Positions 49,208 to 60,088 of a stretch of DNA of 64,000 nucleotides are shown here, piece by piece. How positions within the stretch are numbered: the stretch's first letter is position 1; each line of letters begins with the position of its first letter. The position numbers and the translations under genes were made by a program. Source of the DNA: Pilatotrama ljubarskyi (Eukaryota > Basidiomycota > Agaricomycetes > Polyporales > Polyporaceae); the NCBI GenBank assembly GCA_022385805.1, contig MU277732.1:48874-112873 (forward strand), written 5' to 3'. The notes under the pieces were generated by a model. That model had not been told where the DNA came from, did no database searches, and saw only the letters and a list, made by a program, of their open reading frames with translations.

Positions 49208-50725
49208 TGGTATCCTCCGCTCGTTGAAGACGTTGGACGTTGATGCGGACGGTTGGCAACTCAGTGTCTCCGACTATCTCGTCTCCGGCCAGATCATGGA
49301 AGCGGTGCGTTGTACCACGATATGATGAGTAGGTGATTCATGCATATGCACGATTGTAGCATCGGACATTGGTTCTCGACATGGTGGCGAAGCTGTCCAC
49401 ACTTTTTCGGACTGAATGTCAGGTTCTGCTATAACTCGAAAACTGTCTTGACTCTTGCCTTCCCAATATGCACAATCCCCCACCACCGATTGTATCACAG
49501 CGCCCTCACTATCCAAGATAGCGAGACAAGCCAACAAAGTAAGTTGTATATGCGTATTACCCACTTGGGACTACTGGTGCCAACGACTTCAAGACTTTCG
49601 AACCTCGCTGCAGCAGCAATCACGCCGACCTTTCCACATGCTCCGCCGGTCCTTGTTCGTTTCGAGAGCAGCTCTTCTAGCTGGCTCAAGCTGAATGTCT
49701 GGCCTCCAGGGTAGCGGTCATGCGCCGCGTCTTCTCTGTTGGATTCTGATCGTTTTCAGTCAAACTTTATGGGATATGTGGTACCTTTCGACTCCCGGCA
49801 GCCGTGCTTGGCTCCTGAGAATATATCCAGTGCGCTCGCCCTTCGCATTCGCGTTGCAGTTTCGCATTTGACGAACGTCGCCGCCCGCCGTTCCGACCGC
49901 TGCTTCAAGGCGGCCCTCATGGGATCTCGTGTGTACGGGAACTCGTCACCCACGCGGCCTTGGGCTCTTTGGAAGGAGAAGTCACGCTTACCCTCGCGTC
50001 GAGGGGGTCCAGTCCAGGTGGATCGCCACGAAGCCAAATCACAGACGATGGGGTGAAGTAGAAATAGTGGCATCTGCAGGACGTTCATGTGGTGTGGTAA
50101 GTTCACGCCGGCTGATTGCGATTGTCCTATCTCCTGCTGGACGATGAACGACGCGGCGTGTTGTAGCCATCGTGGACTTCGTGTATTGGCTATGCGAAGG
50201 CATGGCAAGTTCCCCGTCGTGATCATCGATCAGTCCTAGTATTGTAGTGTAGCCCATTGACGGTATGGACGAAGCCCACTAGCGCATGATGTATCCTTCC
50301 ACTTCCTGTAGGGCACAGCTCCCATGTAATGGATGCATGCACATAACGACACCAAGCCAACTTCACACAGCCTAGATGTTGCTGCAGCACGCGCCATCAC
50401 CACGTCTCTTACACGTCAACTCGGACGCAGCTACAACGCTGTGAGGCATAGCTGGCAGAGGCCCAGATCTCACGCAGCAGGAAGGCGCACAGATCCGACA
50501 CGAGTTGCAATGCATTACTTGACCGTCCACTACCATGGCGAGTACACTAGTACGTTAAGATCCGCTCGTATGCGTATGAATGTAAGTCCGTGACCTTCGT
50601 GACCAAGAATATGAAAACGAAAGGGAGCGAAAGCGAATGGAGGGGGAGGTGGAGAGACATCAAAGTCCCGTTGTCCATCAACGAATCGAACCATCGTCCT
50701 GAAAACAGCACCAAGTCTGTATGCT
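49208..50725. other. Intergenic region with F-box fragment
   Basis: This lies between the family B gene and the 3' end of the GH5 gene. Apart from the relic near 49.84 kb, a short frame at 49190-49320 reads GILRSLKTLDVDADGWQLSV, loosely LRR-like. It may be another remnant or an alternative 3' part of the upstream gene. The rest carries no recognised feature. Confidence 0.4.
49830..49940 (+). pseudogene. Fragment of the family B F-box-type gene
   Basis: The stretch 49844-49914 is clearly similar to 49064-49134 in the last exon of the upstream gene. The encoded text RIRVAVSHLTNVAARRSDRC matches RIRAAVSHLTAVTVRFSDRC there. The surrounding DNA has no F-box start or complete frame, so this is a short duplicated relic about 780 nt downstream of its parent. 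Confidence 0.6.
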
Positions 50726-53700
50726 CTATGCAGCTGGCTGGCACCCCGCAGCCGGAATCGCTGCACCAATGGCGTCCCACGCGTCTGGATACGCGCACCC
50801 TGCTATCGGCGTAACGGCCGGTGTCGTATCCTGCGCATTGAACCACCCGTTCCCTACTGCCGCCGTCACCGTCACGCCCGGAGTGCTGAACGTGGGCGGC
50901 GGTAGCGTCGCGATCGTGCCCGTCGGCGTGTACTGCGGCAGCTGCGCCATATCCGCCCCGGCGATGTTCGACAGCTGGGGCGGCCACGCGAGGTCTGCCG
51001 TCGCGCCTGCCGCGATCGTCCCCGCGCCCGCGCCGCCGAGCTGCCACGCCTGGAAGTTCCCGTCGAACGGCGCCATCTGCGTCCCGAGGTGCTCGCACTT
51101 GCCGGACGCGACGCGCGGGTCCGTGGGCATCCAGCCGTTCTGGAGCCCGAGCTGGTACGACCAGAGCGGGGCGCGCACGGAGTTCGTCGTGGAGGAAGGC
51201 CCGATCTTCCACGTCCAGAAGAACCAGTCGCCGAGTGCGTCCATGGAGGCGAGCGCGAAGTTGAGGAGGCCGGCCTTGGTGTCATCCGACCAGCCGCTGG
51301 CGTCTTCCCAGTAGCTGCACCCGGGGCCGTAGGCGGAGTTGTCCGCGGTGTCGGCGTTGACGCCGTTCACGTAAAGCCCGCAGTCGTTGATCGCGTTGCT
51401 GAACTCGCCGGCGAACGTGACGCCAAAGTTAGCGCGACTGAAAGTGTACACTTGTCAGCGGAGTTCAGGACGCGTCGAAAGAGAGACCGAACCTGTTGTT
51501 CATCATCGCGCCCCAAGAGTTGCACGCGAGGAGAGGCCACTGTCCACCCATCTCTTGACCGTCGCCGCCGTCCGCTGTCACATTGACAGGATCCCTGTTT
51601 GCCTTGCCGTTGAATGCGAAGTACGGGTGGGTATCTGCAACACAAAAGTCAGCCCGCATAGAAAGTGCGAACAGGAACCAGACTGACCGAGAGCGACACG
51701 GTCAGCCCCGGGCAAGAAATTCGCCCATCCGCCCGGCCCAGAGAACCCGTCGTGGAACGCAATCATAGGCCCGTTACCTGCGCCCGTGCCCGTAACGCCC
51801 CTCACCATCTGGTATGCCTGATAGTAGCTACACACGCTCTCCGAATCAGCACCATTCGGAGTAAACATGCACTGCGCACTCACAAGCTCTCGACCTGCGG
51901 GCGCCCAATCTTCGCCATGAAAGGCTCGTTGATGACGCTGAAGATCGGGATGAGGTCCTTCCACTCCGGCTGCGAGACGAACTCGGTGATGACGCGCTGG
52001 TAGTACAGAGACCGCTCGGCATTCGCAAGCCCCATGGGCCCGTTCATCCAATTGATCGGGCCGGACTTGCCCGAATGGTTGAACCCGTTCTGCGAGCCGG
52101 GAATGGTGTGCAGGTCAAGGTTCACGCGCAGGCCGTATTTGCGCGCCCAGCCGAGGAGACGCAGGACGTACCTGCCCGATACTTTAGCAAGCAACTCGCG
52201 AAACGCAGAAGAAGAGGGAATGGAGCTCACTTCCAGCAGACCTTGGCCAAGAACGGCTCCGCAACGTGCTGCCCGTTCTCATCCACACCGACATCGTTCC
52301 ACGCCTCGATCGCCCAGAACGGAATCTGCAGCCGCACCCAGTTCAGACCCGCCCCCGCGATCTGCGCGATATCCTGCTCTGTGATGAACGAGTTGTAGTG
52401 GTCCTCCAGCGCGCTCTGCAGCTGGCCCGCGCCCTTCTGCGCGAGGAGCGTGGAGAGCGTCCACTCGTCGACCGCGCCAGGGTTGGCTTCGTATAAGGCA
52501 GGGACGATGAAGGGTTCGAGGACAAAGAGCCCGCCGAGGTTCACGCCCCAGATGCGGTCACGACCCCATGTCCAGGTCTCGTTCAAGGCGGGAGTCCAGG
52601 AGTTGGGCCGGGCAGAGTTGTCGAAGGGGTTCTCGGGATCGCTTACCCCTGAAGAGAGCGTAGCGTTAGCAGATGTGCTGAGATGTAAGCATAGAGGATC
52701 ATGACAAGTGTGCAAGGCCGCAATGCACAACGTTCACAGCGTATCCATGACGCAGAGACTCGCAATCGCCCATGCTGTGCACAGAGACGACCTGGATGCT
52801 CTTGACTCGGAAAGAAGCTAGCGCTGAGGCAGAAGCGAGAGCAGCCCCAGCTGCACTCCCTGCAAGCACTAGCCCGCAAACCCACATCCGCGCCGAACCC
52901 ACTAGCATGAGCCCCGGCCTCTCCGGGATCCTGCACCACACCCACCAACTCCCCGGCTACTCGTGTGCACAGCCAGGCATGCCATCACACTCTCCGCACA
53001 ACTCCTGACGTCGCCGTGCGTGACGGGTGAGCAGGCAGAGCCAACTGTCTGCGTCAAATCCCTGAGTGCAAATCTCTGGCAGCAGTCTATCGTTTTGCAT
53101 TTTGCTGAAACGCAAGAGCAGCTCGAGCCACGCCGTAGCTTACTGGCTCGCAGACGCTCCGGTCTTCAGCGTCCGGAGAGCCCACTCACGTGAACCTCGA
53201 CCGCTCCGGAGTCATACGAGCCATGCACAGCTCCCTCTGGGCAAAAGTACGCACAACCGGGGCATACCACTACGTCGTACACATCGTTCCTGGTGTTGTC
53301 ACGGAGGATGCGTGCGCTGTCGCCGCTGTTGGGCGACCAGTGGGGCGGCAAATGCCAAATCAGGCGCGGCGGCATCCATATCAGGACGCACGGAGCCCCG
53401 GGCCGGCGCATTTTCCTTGCGCCACACCTCCGCCACACCGAGAACGCAGAACGGAAGAGCGCGACTCGCACCCTCGGGGAGAGGAGACAGAGGAACGGAG
53501 ATGACGAAGACAGAGACAACACTCACAGTAACCCCCAAACTTGTTGTTATACACGAACGTCGTGCCGTCCTCCATCGTGACCGTGCTGCCGTCTCCGCCA
53601 GTGGTGATAGCGGTCTGGACGGGTTTGTCTGGCGAGGTGCTCGATCCGCTGGCGCCATCCCCGCCTGCGTCGTTATTTGATGACGAGCTGGACGCGGACC

Positions 53701-54064
53701 CGCTCGAGACGCGGGTATGCTGGTTGGGCTTGATGACGGTGAAGTAGACGGGGACGACGACCGCGACGACGACTACGGCCACAATGCCCGCGGCGAGGAC
53801 CCAGAACACGGGGCGCTTGTAGAGAGGACGGCGAGGTGGATCGAGCGAATCGCTCGCGTAGCTCTCTTTGGTTGTGGAGGGTAGATCGCCCTCTGCGGAA
53901 GCGGAGGCTGAGGCGGCGGGGAGGATGGGCGCATCGTCGCGCGGGGTGGAGGTGACCGAGAGGTCGGGTATCGAGCCAGAGAGCGGGCGCGACGGGTCGA
54001 GGAAGGGCGAGCCTGCTGACTGCCGGGGCGTGTCGAAGGGGTTGTACTGCGAGGACCGGGACAT
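50726..54064 (-). CDS. Membrane-anchored GH5 exo-beta-1,3-glucanase (glucan 1,3-beta-glucosidase type)
   Basis: Six exons (54064-53527, 52648-52231, 52171-51884, 51827-51688, 51634-51493, 51437-50726) give 745 residues. The N-terminal ~100 residues are Ser/Pro-rich and lack a signal peptide. A single transmembrane anchor follows (VFWVLAAGIVAVVVVAVVVP), then a Ser/Gly linker, so this is a type II membrane protein with the catalytic domain outside. The GH5 domain contains IWGVNLGGLFVLEPFI, GLNWVRLQIPFWAIE, NLDLHTIPGSQNGF, the acid/base Glu in INEPF, and the nucleophile Glu in FAGEFSNAIND. Relatives trim beta-1,3-glucan of the fungal wall. Joints rebuild FGGYWVSDPENPF, CWKYVLRLL and NNSRANFG exactly. 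Intron 1 is 878 nt while the other four are 53-59 nt; it contains an alternative signal-peptide-like frame. Confidence 0.88.
52649..53526 (-). other. Unusually long first intron of the GH5 gene
   Basis: It starts GTGAGT and ends TTCAG. The T left at the end of exon 1 joins GG at the start of exon 2 to make the Trp of FGGYWVSDP. At 878 nt it is about fifteen times longer than its neighbours. It includes, in sense orientation, an ATG at 52908 whose 69-codon frame begins with a hydrophobic signal-peptide-like segment. Confidence 0.7.
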
Positions 54065-55639
54065 GCTGGGTCCTGGCGTGGTGCAACGCTAGTCTGTGCG
54101 GGTGCGTGAAAGGGGTACCACCGGTGTTGCTGGCACTCGCGCTGCAGGCTGGATATAACACCCTACGAGCGCAGGTGCAGGGAAGCTGGCTGGGCGGGCC
54201 CGGAGGGGAGCCTGAGGCCGAGCTGAGAGCAGGAGGAGGAGAGGGAGGAGGAGAAGGGAAACCAGCGCGCGGTCGGCCGCGCGAGAGCGCGTCCATAAAT
54301 TGGATCCGGAGAAATGCACAAGTCAATTGCGGCAGCGCTAGCGAACGCTCACATGTCCGAGCCCGAGCCCTCTCTGCCGCTGCCGTCCTTGTGGCTGCAG
54401 CGCGGCCATCTCCCCCTCCTATTCCGCCTACCCCCATGACCTCGCCCGAGCTAACCAGTCTTCGCGCTCGCGGCATGACGCGCCGTCGCTATGCCCACCC
54501 TTATAGCTCTGCACTCTTCGCCAGCTGCGATGCAGGCTGTATGTAGGAGGGGCGGGGAACGGAGACTGGATGTTGTGTGCGGTATTCGACGTCCATTACA
54601 ACCAGAGCGCGCGGCCTTGGCCAGCTCTCACGTCGGCATCAATTGCCGGCTCGGAAGGGCTCTATAAACGGCTAAAACGGCAAGGACGATCTCGTCCGTC
54701 TGCCCATCTGCCTCCATCGATTACTCTCGGACACAGCATATCCTCGTCCAAACGTCCGCCACGGAGGGCACAACGCCCTTGCACTGTTGCAGTTGCACTG
54801 TGTGTGTCTGTGCGAGCCTAGCATGGTACTTTGTGGCTGTGTTACGTGTAATAAATACGAACTTGATGCGTAGCGAAATTGAATGACTGTCACTTGCAGT
54901 ATCAGTACCACTGACAACTGTATCAGGCACCGAAGCGCGGGCGGGCGCTTAACCAGTGCAAGTACAGTACATACTAAAGTAAATAATACCGCTTGTGCCT
55001 GACGAGCACCGCGGCTGTCACAAAAAGACACGGCTACCGTTCGCTGGTACGCCAAGCGCATCGCCGACTGGAGGTCCTAGAGGCCCGACGGCGAGGGGAT
55101 CTTCAACGAAAACCCTTGGGTGCTCCGGTGCGGATCGGACTTCGGTGTCGGAGGACCGTACTGCACCGCACCAGGCTCGTAGCCTCCGAGCCCGACTCCG
55201 AGCCCGTGTCGTCATGTGCAATGCACACTCGGAGTCGGGTTGTACACCAGGATAGTGACGGAGGCGATGCTAGCCAACGGACATATTCAACGCGCTCTGC
55301 ATGTGCGCGATGTAGTATACAGTGCTGGAAACTGCACGACGCTTGATGAATTGCGGAACGCAAGAGCAGGCAAGACCAAGTGAAGGGAAGAAGGGTAGCG
55401 AGGTACAGAGCATTCGATTGCATCCTCTCGAGCAAAGAAAGCATATAAGATAGCATGAACAACGGGACGAAAAGCGACCATCAATGTGCAAATGGCACAA
55501 GCGCATCCAGGGCGGAAGAGAGGCAAAAAGCACGATGTCGCATGAAAGACGAGCTCACGAACCGACGACACCTGTGTACCACCGCGGCGGCCTTCCCATG
55601 AACCACCATAGTCGCTTACTTGCGCACAAGCATATCATC
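54065..55639. other. Intergenic region, GH5 promoter side
   Basis: This holds the promoter of the GH5 gene (minus strand) on its left and the 3' flank of the family B F-box gene on its right. A TTATAT-like element on the minus strand near 54150 could serve the GH5 gene. No other gene, RNA or repeat was recognised. Confidence 0.4.
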
Positions 55640-57408
55640 TCACCAGCCCTCGTCGGAGTCGTCATTGAGATTCAACGCGGTTCCGAACCCCAACTCCGCC
55701 AGCTCGCTAGTCCCCCACTCGTCTTGCTCATCCTCCCCCTCTGAAAGGTCCGCGGGCGACCCGCGTCCACCGCCGTATGGACCCAGCAAGTATCGGTGCG
55801 GCCCCCCGTCGCTAACCCGCCGCACTTCGACGACGTTCCCCAGGCTCAAGGAGGGGACGGCATGCCTGAAGCGGCGCGCGTACTCGGCGACGTCGAATGC
55901 ATTGAGGAAGCGTTCGGCGGGGCAGTGGAAGAACAGCGACCGGCCGCGAGCCCTCCCGCGGGGTGCGGCGTGGCGGCGGCTGAGGAGCCCGTGGTTGAGT
56001 GTGAGCGTGAGGCTGTGCAGTGGGAGGACGGTCAGTGTTTGGAAAATATTCTCCTGTAATCATGCACGGGTCAGCAAACATTCGCAGCGAAGAGTCCGGT
56101 CGCACATACCAGGACGAGTGCCATATCAGCATCCCCCTCCCATGGCGCAAAGCACACCTCCAAATCCAGCTCCCTCAAACACTGCGCCATCGGCGCCGCA
56201 AACAGTGCTCGCACTGCGCCGCCTGGCCCCTCCGCAAACATCGCCCCGCCCACGACGGTCAGTGCGAGCTTCTCCGGGAGCACGTCGTCGATGACGCTCT
56301 GCAGCATCTGCACAAGCGGCCGCGTCACGTCGCCTTCCAGACGAAGCTCAGGGACGTGGCACACGAGCCCGAGCGCGTAGACGTCGACGACGGTGCCCTC
56401 GACGAGCCGCAGGCGCTGCCAGCTCCCGTAGTTCGTCTGGTCGCTCTTGTTCGACGCGCGCAGCACGCGCAGGCCCTGCATCGCGAATGGATCCGGCTCC
56501 GGCACGTACCCGCTTCTCCTCGTCCTTGTCCGCGCCGCGCGCTCGTCCTCGTATATATACTCTTCCTCAGCGTCCTCTGAATCGTACTCCTCGTCCTCGG
56601 AGCGCGTCCCCCTGAGCACGAGGTGTTCGACATTCGGGAACGCGTGGACGTATGCCACCGTCGCGGGCATCGCGCGGCTGACATGCGTCCACCCCGCGCG
56701 GACGTACCGCACGCGCGGGTACACGACGTCGTACCTCACATGGTCCGGGTGCGCGTCGAAGCCTGACCCAGTGAGCTCCTCGAGCGTGTCCGCCTGCGCC
56801 GCGAGGTGCACGATCGGGTTGCGGTCGTCCGGGTTACCCCCGAACGCGCCCCAGCGCGCACGCGGCGAGTCGAGCGCGAGCGTCGCGGAGACGAGCCCGG
56901 GCGGGAGCATGTGGAGCAGCGCGTACGCGCGCTCGTCCAGGTCTTCCATGGTGAGGTGCCTGAGCGTCGTGAGCGAGGCGAAGGCGCCGAGCAGCGGGGG
57001 GTGCAGGTCGACGGAGGGGGAGGAGCCGTCGTCCACGGTGGCCTGGCGTGACGAGCCGGAGCTGAGGACATATTCTGCGTCGCGGAGCACGAGCGACTCA
57101 AGCACGATGGCGTCGTGGGTGATGAGCACCTGGAGCGCATCCACGGCCTCTGCGGAGAACTCGCCGCGCGAGAGGGTCATTTTGCGGAGGTAAGGAAAGC
57201 GATTGGGTGCGTCTGACAGCATAAACTGTGAGAACGAGATAATGTCCTTGTCGAGCGCGAGAGCCACCCCGGGGCGGAGAAGCAGCCGCGCACCCTCGGT
57301 CTCCTTGTAGAGCGTGCGGCAGGTGCCCATCATCGCCGCGATCGTCCGCGGGGAGGACATCTCGAGGATCATGTAGATCACATCGTACGGCAGAGCTAGG
57401 GTGTCCAT
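55640..57408 (-). CDS. F-box/LRR-like protein, family B, copy 2
   Basis: Two exons (57408-56110 and 56053-55640; 56-nt GTATGT...TACAG intron, phase 0) give 570 residues. It starts MDTLALPYDVIYMILEMSS and continues AAMMGTCRTLYKE, a recognisable F-box-like helix pair. The body has Leu-rich segments (LTTLRHLTMEDLDE, LEELTGSGF, VEHLVLRGT), an acidic insertion SEDEEYDSEDAEEEYIYED, and LRELDLEVCFAPWEGDADMALVL before the intron. The second exon begins ENIFQTLTVLPLHSLTLTL and ends in acidic text. The overall layout matches the copy at 47589-49207, including the phase-0 intron near the 3' end, but the acidic insertion is absent there. It is probably an SKP1-binding adaptor; no target can be inferred. 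Confidence 0.78.
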
Positions 57409-58107
57409 CTTGGACTCTAGTTAAGTCGTCCTGGCGGAGAGAGATGGCGTGGGAGACAGTCTGATAGTGGACGGCAGGTCGTTGGAAGGTGCGACTGTCA
57501 AGAACGGCCCGACTGTGCTCAAGTTGCGATCAGAGGAACAATCAACATATTTGTTGGATCTCACTTTGTCAAAGCTTGTACTCTCAAGCAGTCGGAATCA
57601 AGCTCAACGACTGTGTGAACTAACAGCGTTGAAAGGATCAGCTTCCCCCGGGCATCCGTTGGCGTTGCAGCTGCGGCAGACGGCTTGCGGCCCGGAGGAC
57701 ATGGAGGTCAAGGTCGAACTCAAACCAGTGAGCGCTTGCCCACGGGGAGGTCAACGAGAAGTCGGACTCGCGCACAGCCAGTACCATTTGACGTACCTGG
57801 CGTCGTGGCCTGAGCTGCTCTCCTGGATGGTGCACTACAGTCGACATTCTCTTACATAACCCATACCTCGCTTTAACACAGAGATCTGGAAATCGCACGA
57901 GATTGAGACGGCCCTGGCTCGTCGGAACAAGACAGACGTATACCTTCAATGCATGCGGACCTGCGTCTATATGTGCAGAAAAAAATAACACGACGGAAGA
58001 CTGGAGCCTTGCCGAGATGTATGGATTAAGAGTGTCGACTGTAGTAAGTAAAGGAACAAAACCACGTAAAAATGAACGTAAAAAACTTTTCCACTGTGAT
58101 TCTCCAG
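57409..58107. other. Intergenic region
   Basis: This is the upstream side of the family B gene and the downstream side of the tRNA gene. No further gene was recognised. The A/T-rich part near 57975-58087 contains the tRNA terminator. Confidence 0.45.
58080..58085 (-). terminator. RNA polymerase III terminator of tRNA-Thr
   Basis: A run of six T on the minus strand (six A on the plus strand) lies 22 nt past the end of the tRNA, as expected for polymerase III termination. Confidence 0.65.
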
Positions 58108-58179
58108 TGCCCCCAGGCTGGATTGAACAACCGACCTCACCATTACGAGTGGCGCGCTCTACCACTGAGCTATAGGGGC
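58108..58179 (-). tRNA. tRNA-Thr (anticodon CGT)
   Basis: A 72-nt cloverleaf without intron. The acceptor stem GCCCCTA pairs with TGGGGGC (one G-U pair). The D arm is GCTC/GAGC with loop AGTGGTA. The anticodon stem CGCCA/TGGTG carries the loop CTCGTAA, whose anticodon CGT reads the Thr codon ACG. The T arm GGTTG/CAGCC has the loop TTCAATC, and A is the discriminator base. Internal A and B boxes fit (TAGCTCAGTGGTAGAGC and GGTTGTTCAATCC). Confidence 0.92.
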
Positions 58180-58538
58180 CTCCCCACTCTTCTAGCTGTA
58201 TATTATTTTGAGCAGAAATACTTCACCAGAAGTGGGGCCCTGACCGGCCTCACTGGGGCTGCATAGTCTCCCCTAGGCAGACGCCGCGAAGTGCAAGCAC
58301 AACGGACGTCTGCTCCGTATTACCCCTCTGAGGCCAAGACCCCCTCAATTCGTAGCAGACTAGGGGCTGCACATACTGTACCCCCGCAAAGTCCCCAGTT
58401 AGTGCTCGCACATGCGGAAGCCAATCTCATAAACAGGCTCTCACCACAAATTGACCTCGTTCGCATGAGCGCCTAACGATGCTCCTCCGCCTCCTTCCTC
58501 CCGATCATACCCGTGCTAGTCTTCGCGCAGTCACTGAG

Positions 58539-59980
58539 TCACAAGTCATGCCCAAGAGTTCTACCGGAAGCGCTTGAGAGCGCGGGAATGCCCATCGCGG
58601 CATCCACCAGCCAAGCCTCTTGCTGCGGAGGCACGTCGCTGGTGGACAGGATCTTCGTGAGGGGTTCGACGAGGAAGAAGCACAAGATCTTCCTGTACCC
58701 TGGCTTGGAAGGGTCCGCGAGCTTGAACGGCTCAATGCGGTGATGATACACGTTCGGGAAAGCCACGCAGTACGCACTTGTCCTCCTCTGCGCGTACGTG
58801 CCCGAGCTCGTTCGCGTGGTCGTACCCCGCGAAGCCGTACGCAGCTTAGAATCCCTGGACGTCGTGGTGCTGATATTTCATCTCGGACACGTCGCGGCTG
58901 CCGACGACCGTGCGGAACGTGAGGCGCGACTCGGTGATGTTGAAGCATGCGTAGTAGTCAAGGCCCGTCGCGACGATGCGAACGTTCGCCATGCCCTCGA
59001 CATGCCAGGACCCGCCCGGGGTAGCGCGGGTCGTCGGGGGTGAGGACGACGGGGGGAGTCTGAAGCTGACTCGGAGGGTGCCTGCGTGAAGTTTTAGCTC
59101 GACTCGACCTTCCGTTCTCGGCGGTCAGAACGGCGCGGGGTCCGGGACGAGCGGCCATTTCATCATCCGCTCCCATACTTGACGAAGATCACTAGGGGCG
59201 GCTCCGGACTGAGCACGTCTGAGATGACGCGCTCGAAGAGGGGCACGGAACGGGATAGCATGGACCGGATCGTGGAGTATAGGCCGCGGTGCTCAAAGGG
59301 CTGGAGGTTGTTGACCAGGCCGAACGCCTCGACGCGTCCGTCTTCGGTCAACGAGAAGTCCGCGGGCGCCCACCGATAAGGGGAGGAGACGGCGAAAGCG
59401 TCGAATCTCAGGAAAGCGTCGGAGTTAGATCGTCGAGAGTTGCATTCTTCCTGACTCGATGGACGCAAGACGTCGGAGCCCGCCGCATCGCTGGCATGCG
59501 CGCGGGATTCGCCAATACGTCGTGAGCAACACAGAGACAGTTGGACGAGATCGAGGACCTGCTTGCTATACCGGGGGGTGCCACTCCTTCTCCTCGTCAG
59601 GAGGAGACCCACGCTATCAACGAGCGATGTCTTCAGGTCGCTTGAGATCACGCTCCGGGATTTGTACAACTTGGGTATTGACGTCGCCTGCGACGAATCC
59701 TCCATGGCTCAGAGAATCGTCCCATTCCTGTGATACTGTATCCCGGCCCATGAGCGAGCGACACACAAGGAAGCATCAGGAACTCACGAAGTTGCCTGTC
59801 GCCTCGCCTCCTCACGTTCATCCGCCTCGTACTTTAGTTGGTCGAAGATAACATCCCGCTTGCGCTGGAGTGATATCATCTCGAGGTCATCGCACTGCTT
59901 CGCACCGCGGCCGCCGCCGCGTCCAACTACCACTTTCCTGCGCCAGAGCTCGTCAATGAGAATATGGCCGAGCCCCTGGT
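58539..59980 (-). pseudogene. DUF4246 family pseudogene
   Basis: The order of family blocks is clear on the minus strand but split over frames. The blocks are IFDQLKYEADEREEARRQAT, then SDLKTSLVDSVGL, PPDEEKEWHP in a second frame, and QVLDLVQLSLC back in the first. Next come SPYRWAPADFSLTEDGRVEA, LFERVISDVL, WPLVPDPAPF followed by a stop (59125-59127), EGRVELKLHAGTLRVS, LTPDDPRYPG in another frame, and GSWHVEGMANVRIVATGLDYY. The relic ends with a stop after VQGF (58846-58848), EEDKC, then AFPNVYHHRIEPFKLADPSK and SKPGYRKILCFFLVEP in a shifted frame, with DVPPQQEAW near the end. At least five frame changes and two in-frame stops make a working protein impossible. DUF4246 proteins are widespread in basidiomycetes and of unknown function. 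The 5' limit is uncertain because the N-terminal part is degraded. Confidence 0.82.
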
Positions 59981-60060
59981 TTGACTTCGCGACGGTCTCT
60001 TACCCACCCTTGGAGGTTCGGGCTCGAGCGAGGAGGCTCGCCTGAGAGTGTCCGCGATGC

Positions 60061-60088
60061 GAACTTGCCTTGCTGAACTTGCCTTGCT
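60061..60088 (+). repeat. Tandem duplication of 14 bp
   Basis: GAACTTGCCTTGCT is repeated twice head to tail, just upstream (in minus-strand sense) of the DUF4246 pseudogene. Confidence 0.8.

Noticed and set aside
53066..53680. Plus-strand open frame of 204 codons across the GH5 gene
   Set aside because: It is the antisense shadow of GH5 exon 1 and intron 1 and has no protein-like features.
58539..59705. Treating the DUF4246 region as a normal multi-intron gene
   Set aside because: The frame changes fall inside conserved blocks where no GT-AG pair fits, and two stops lie in conserved text, so introns cannot repair it.
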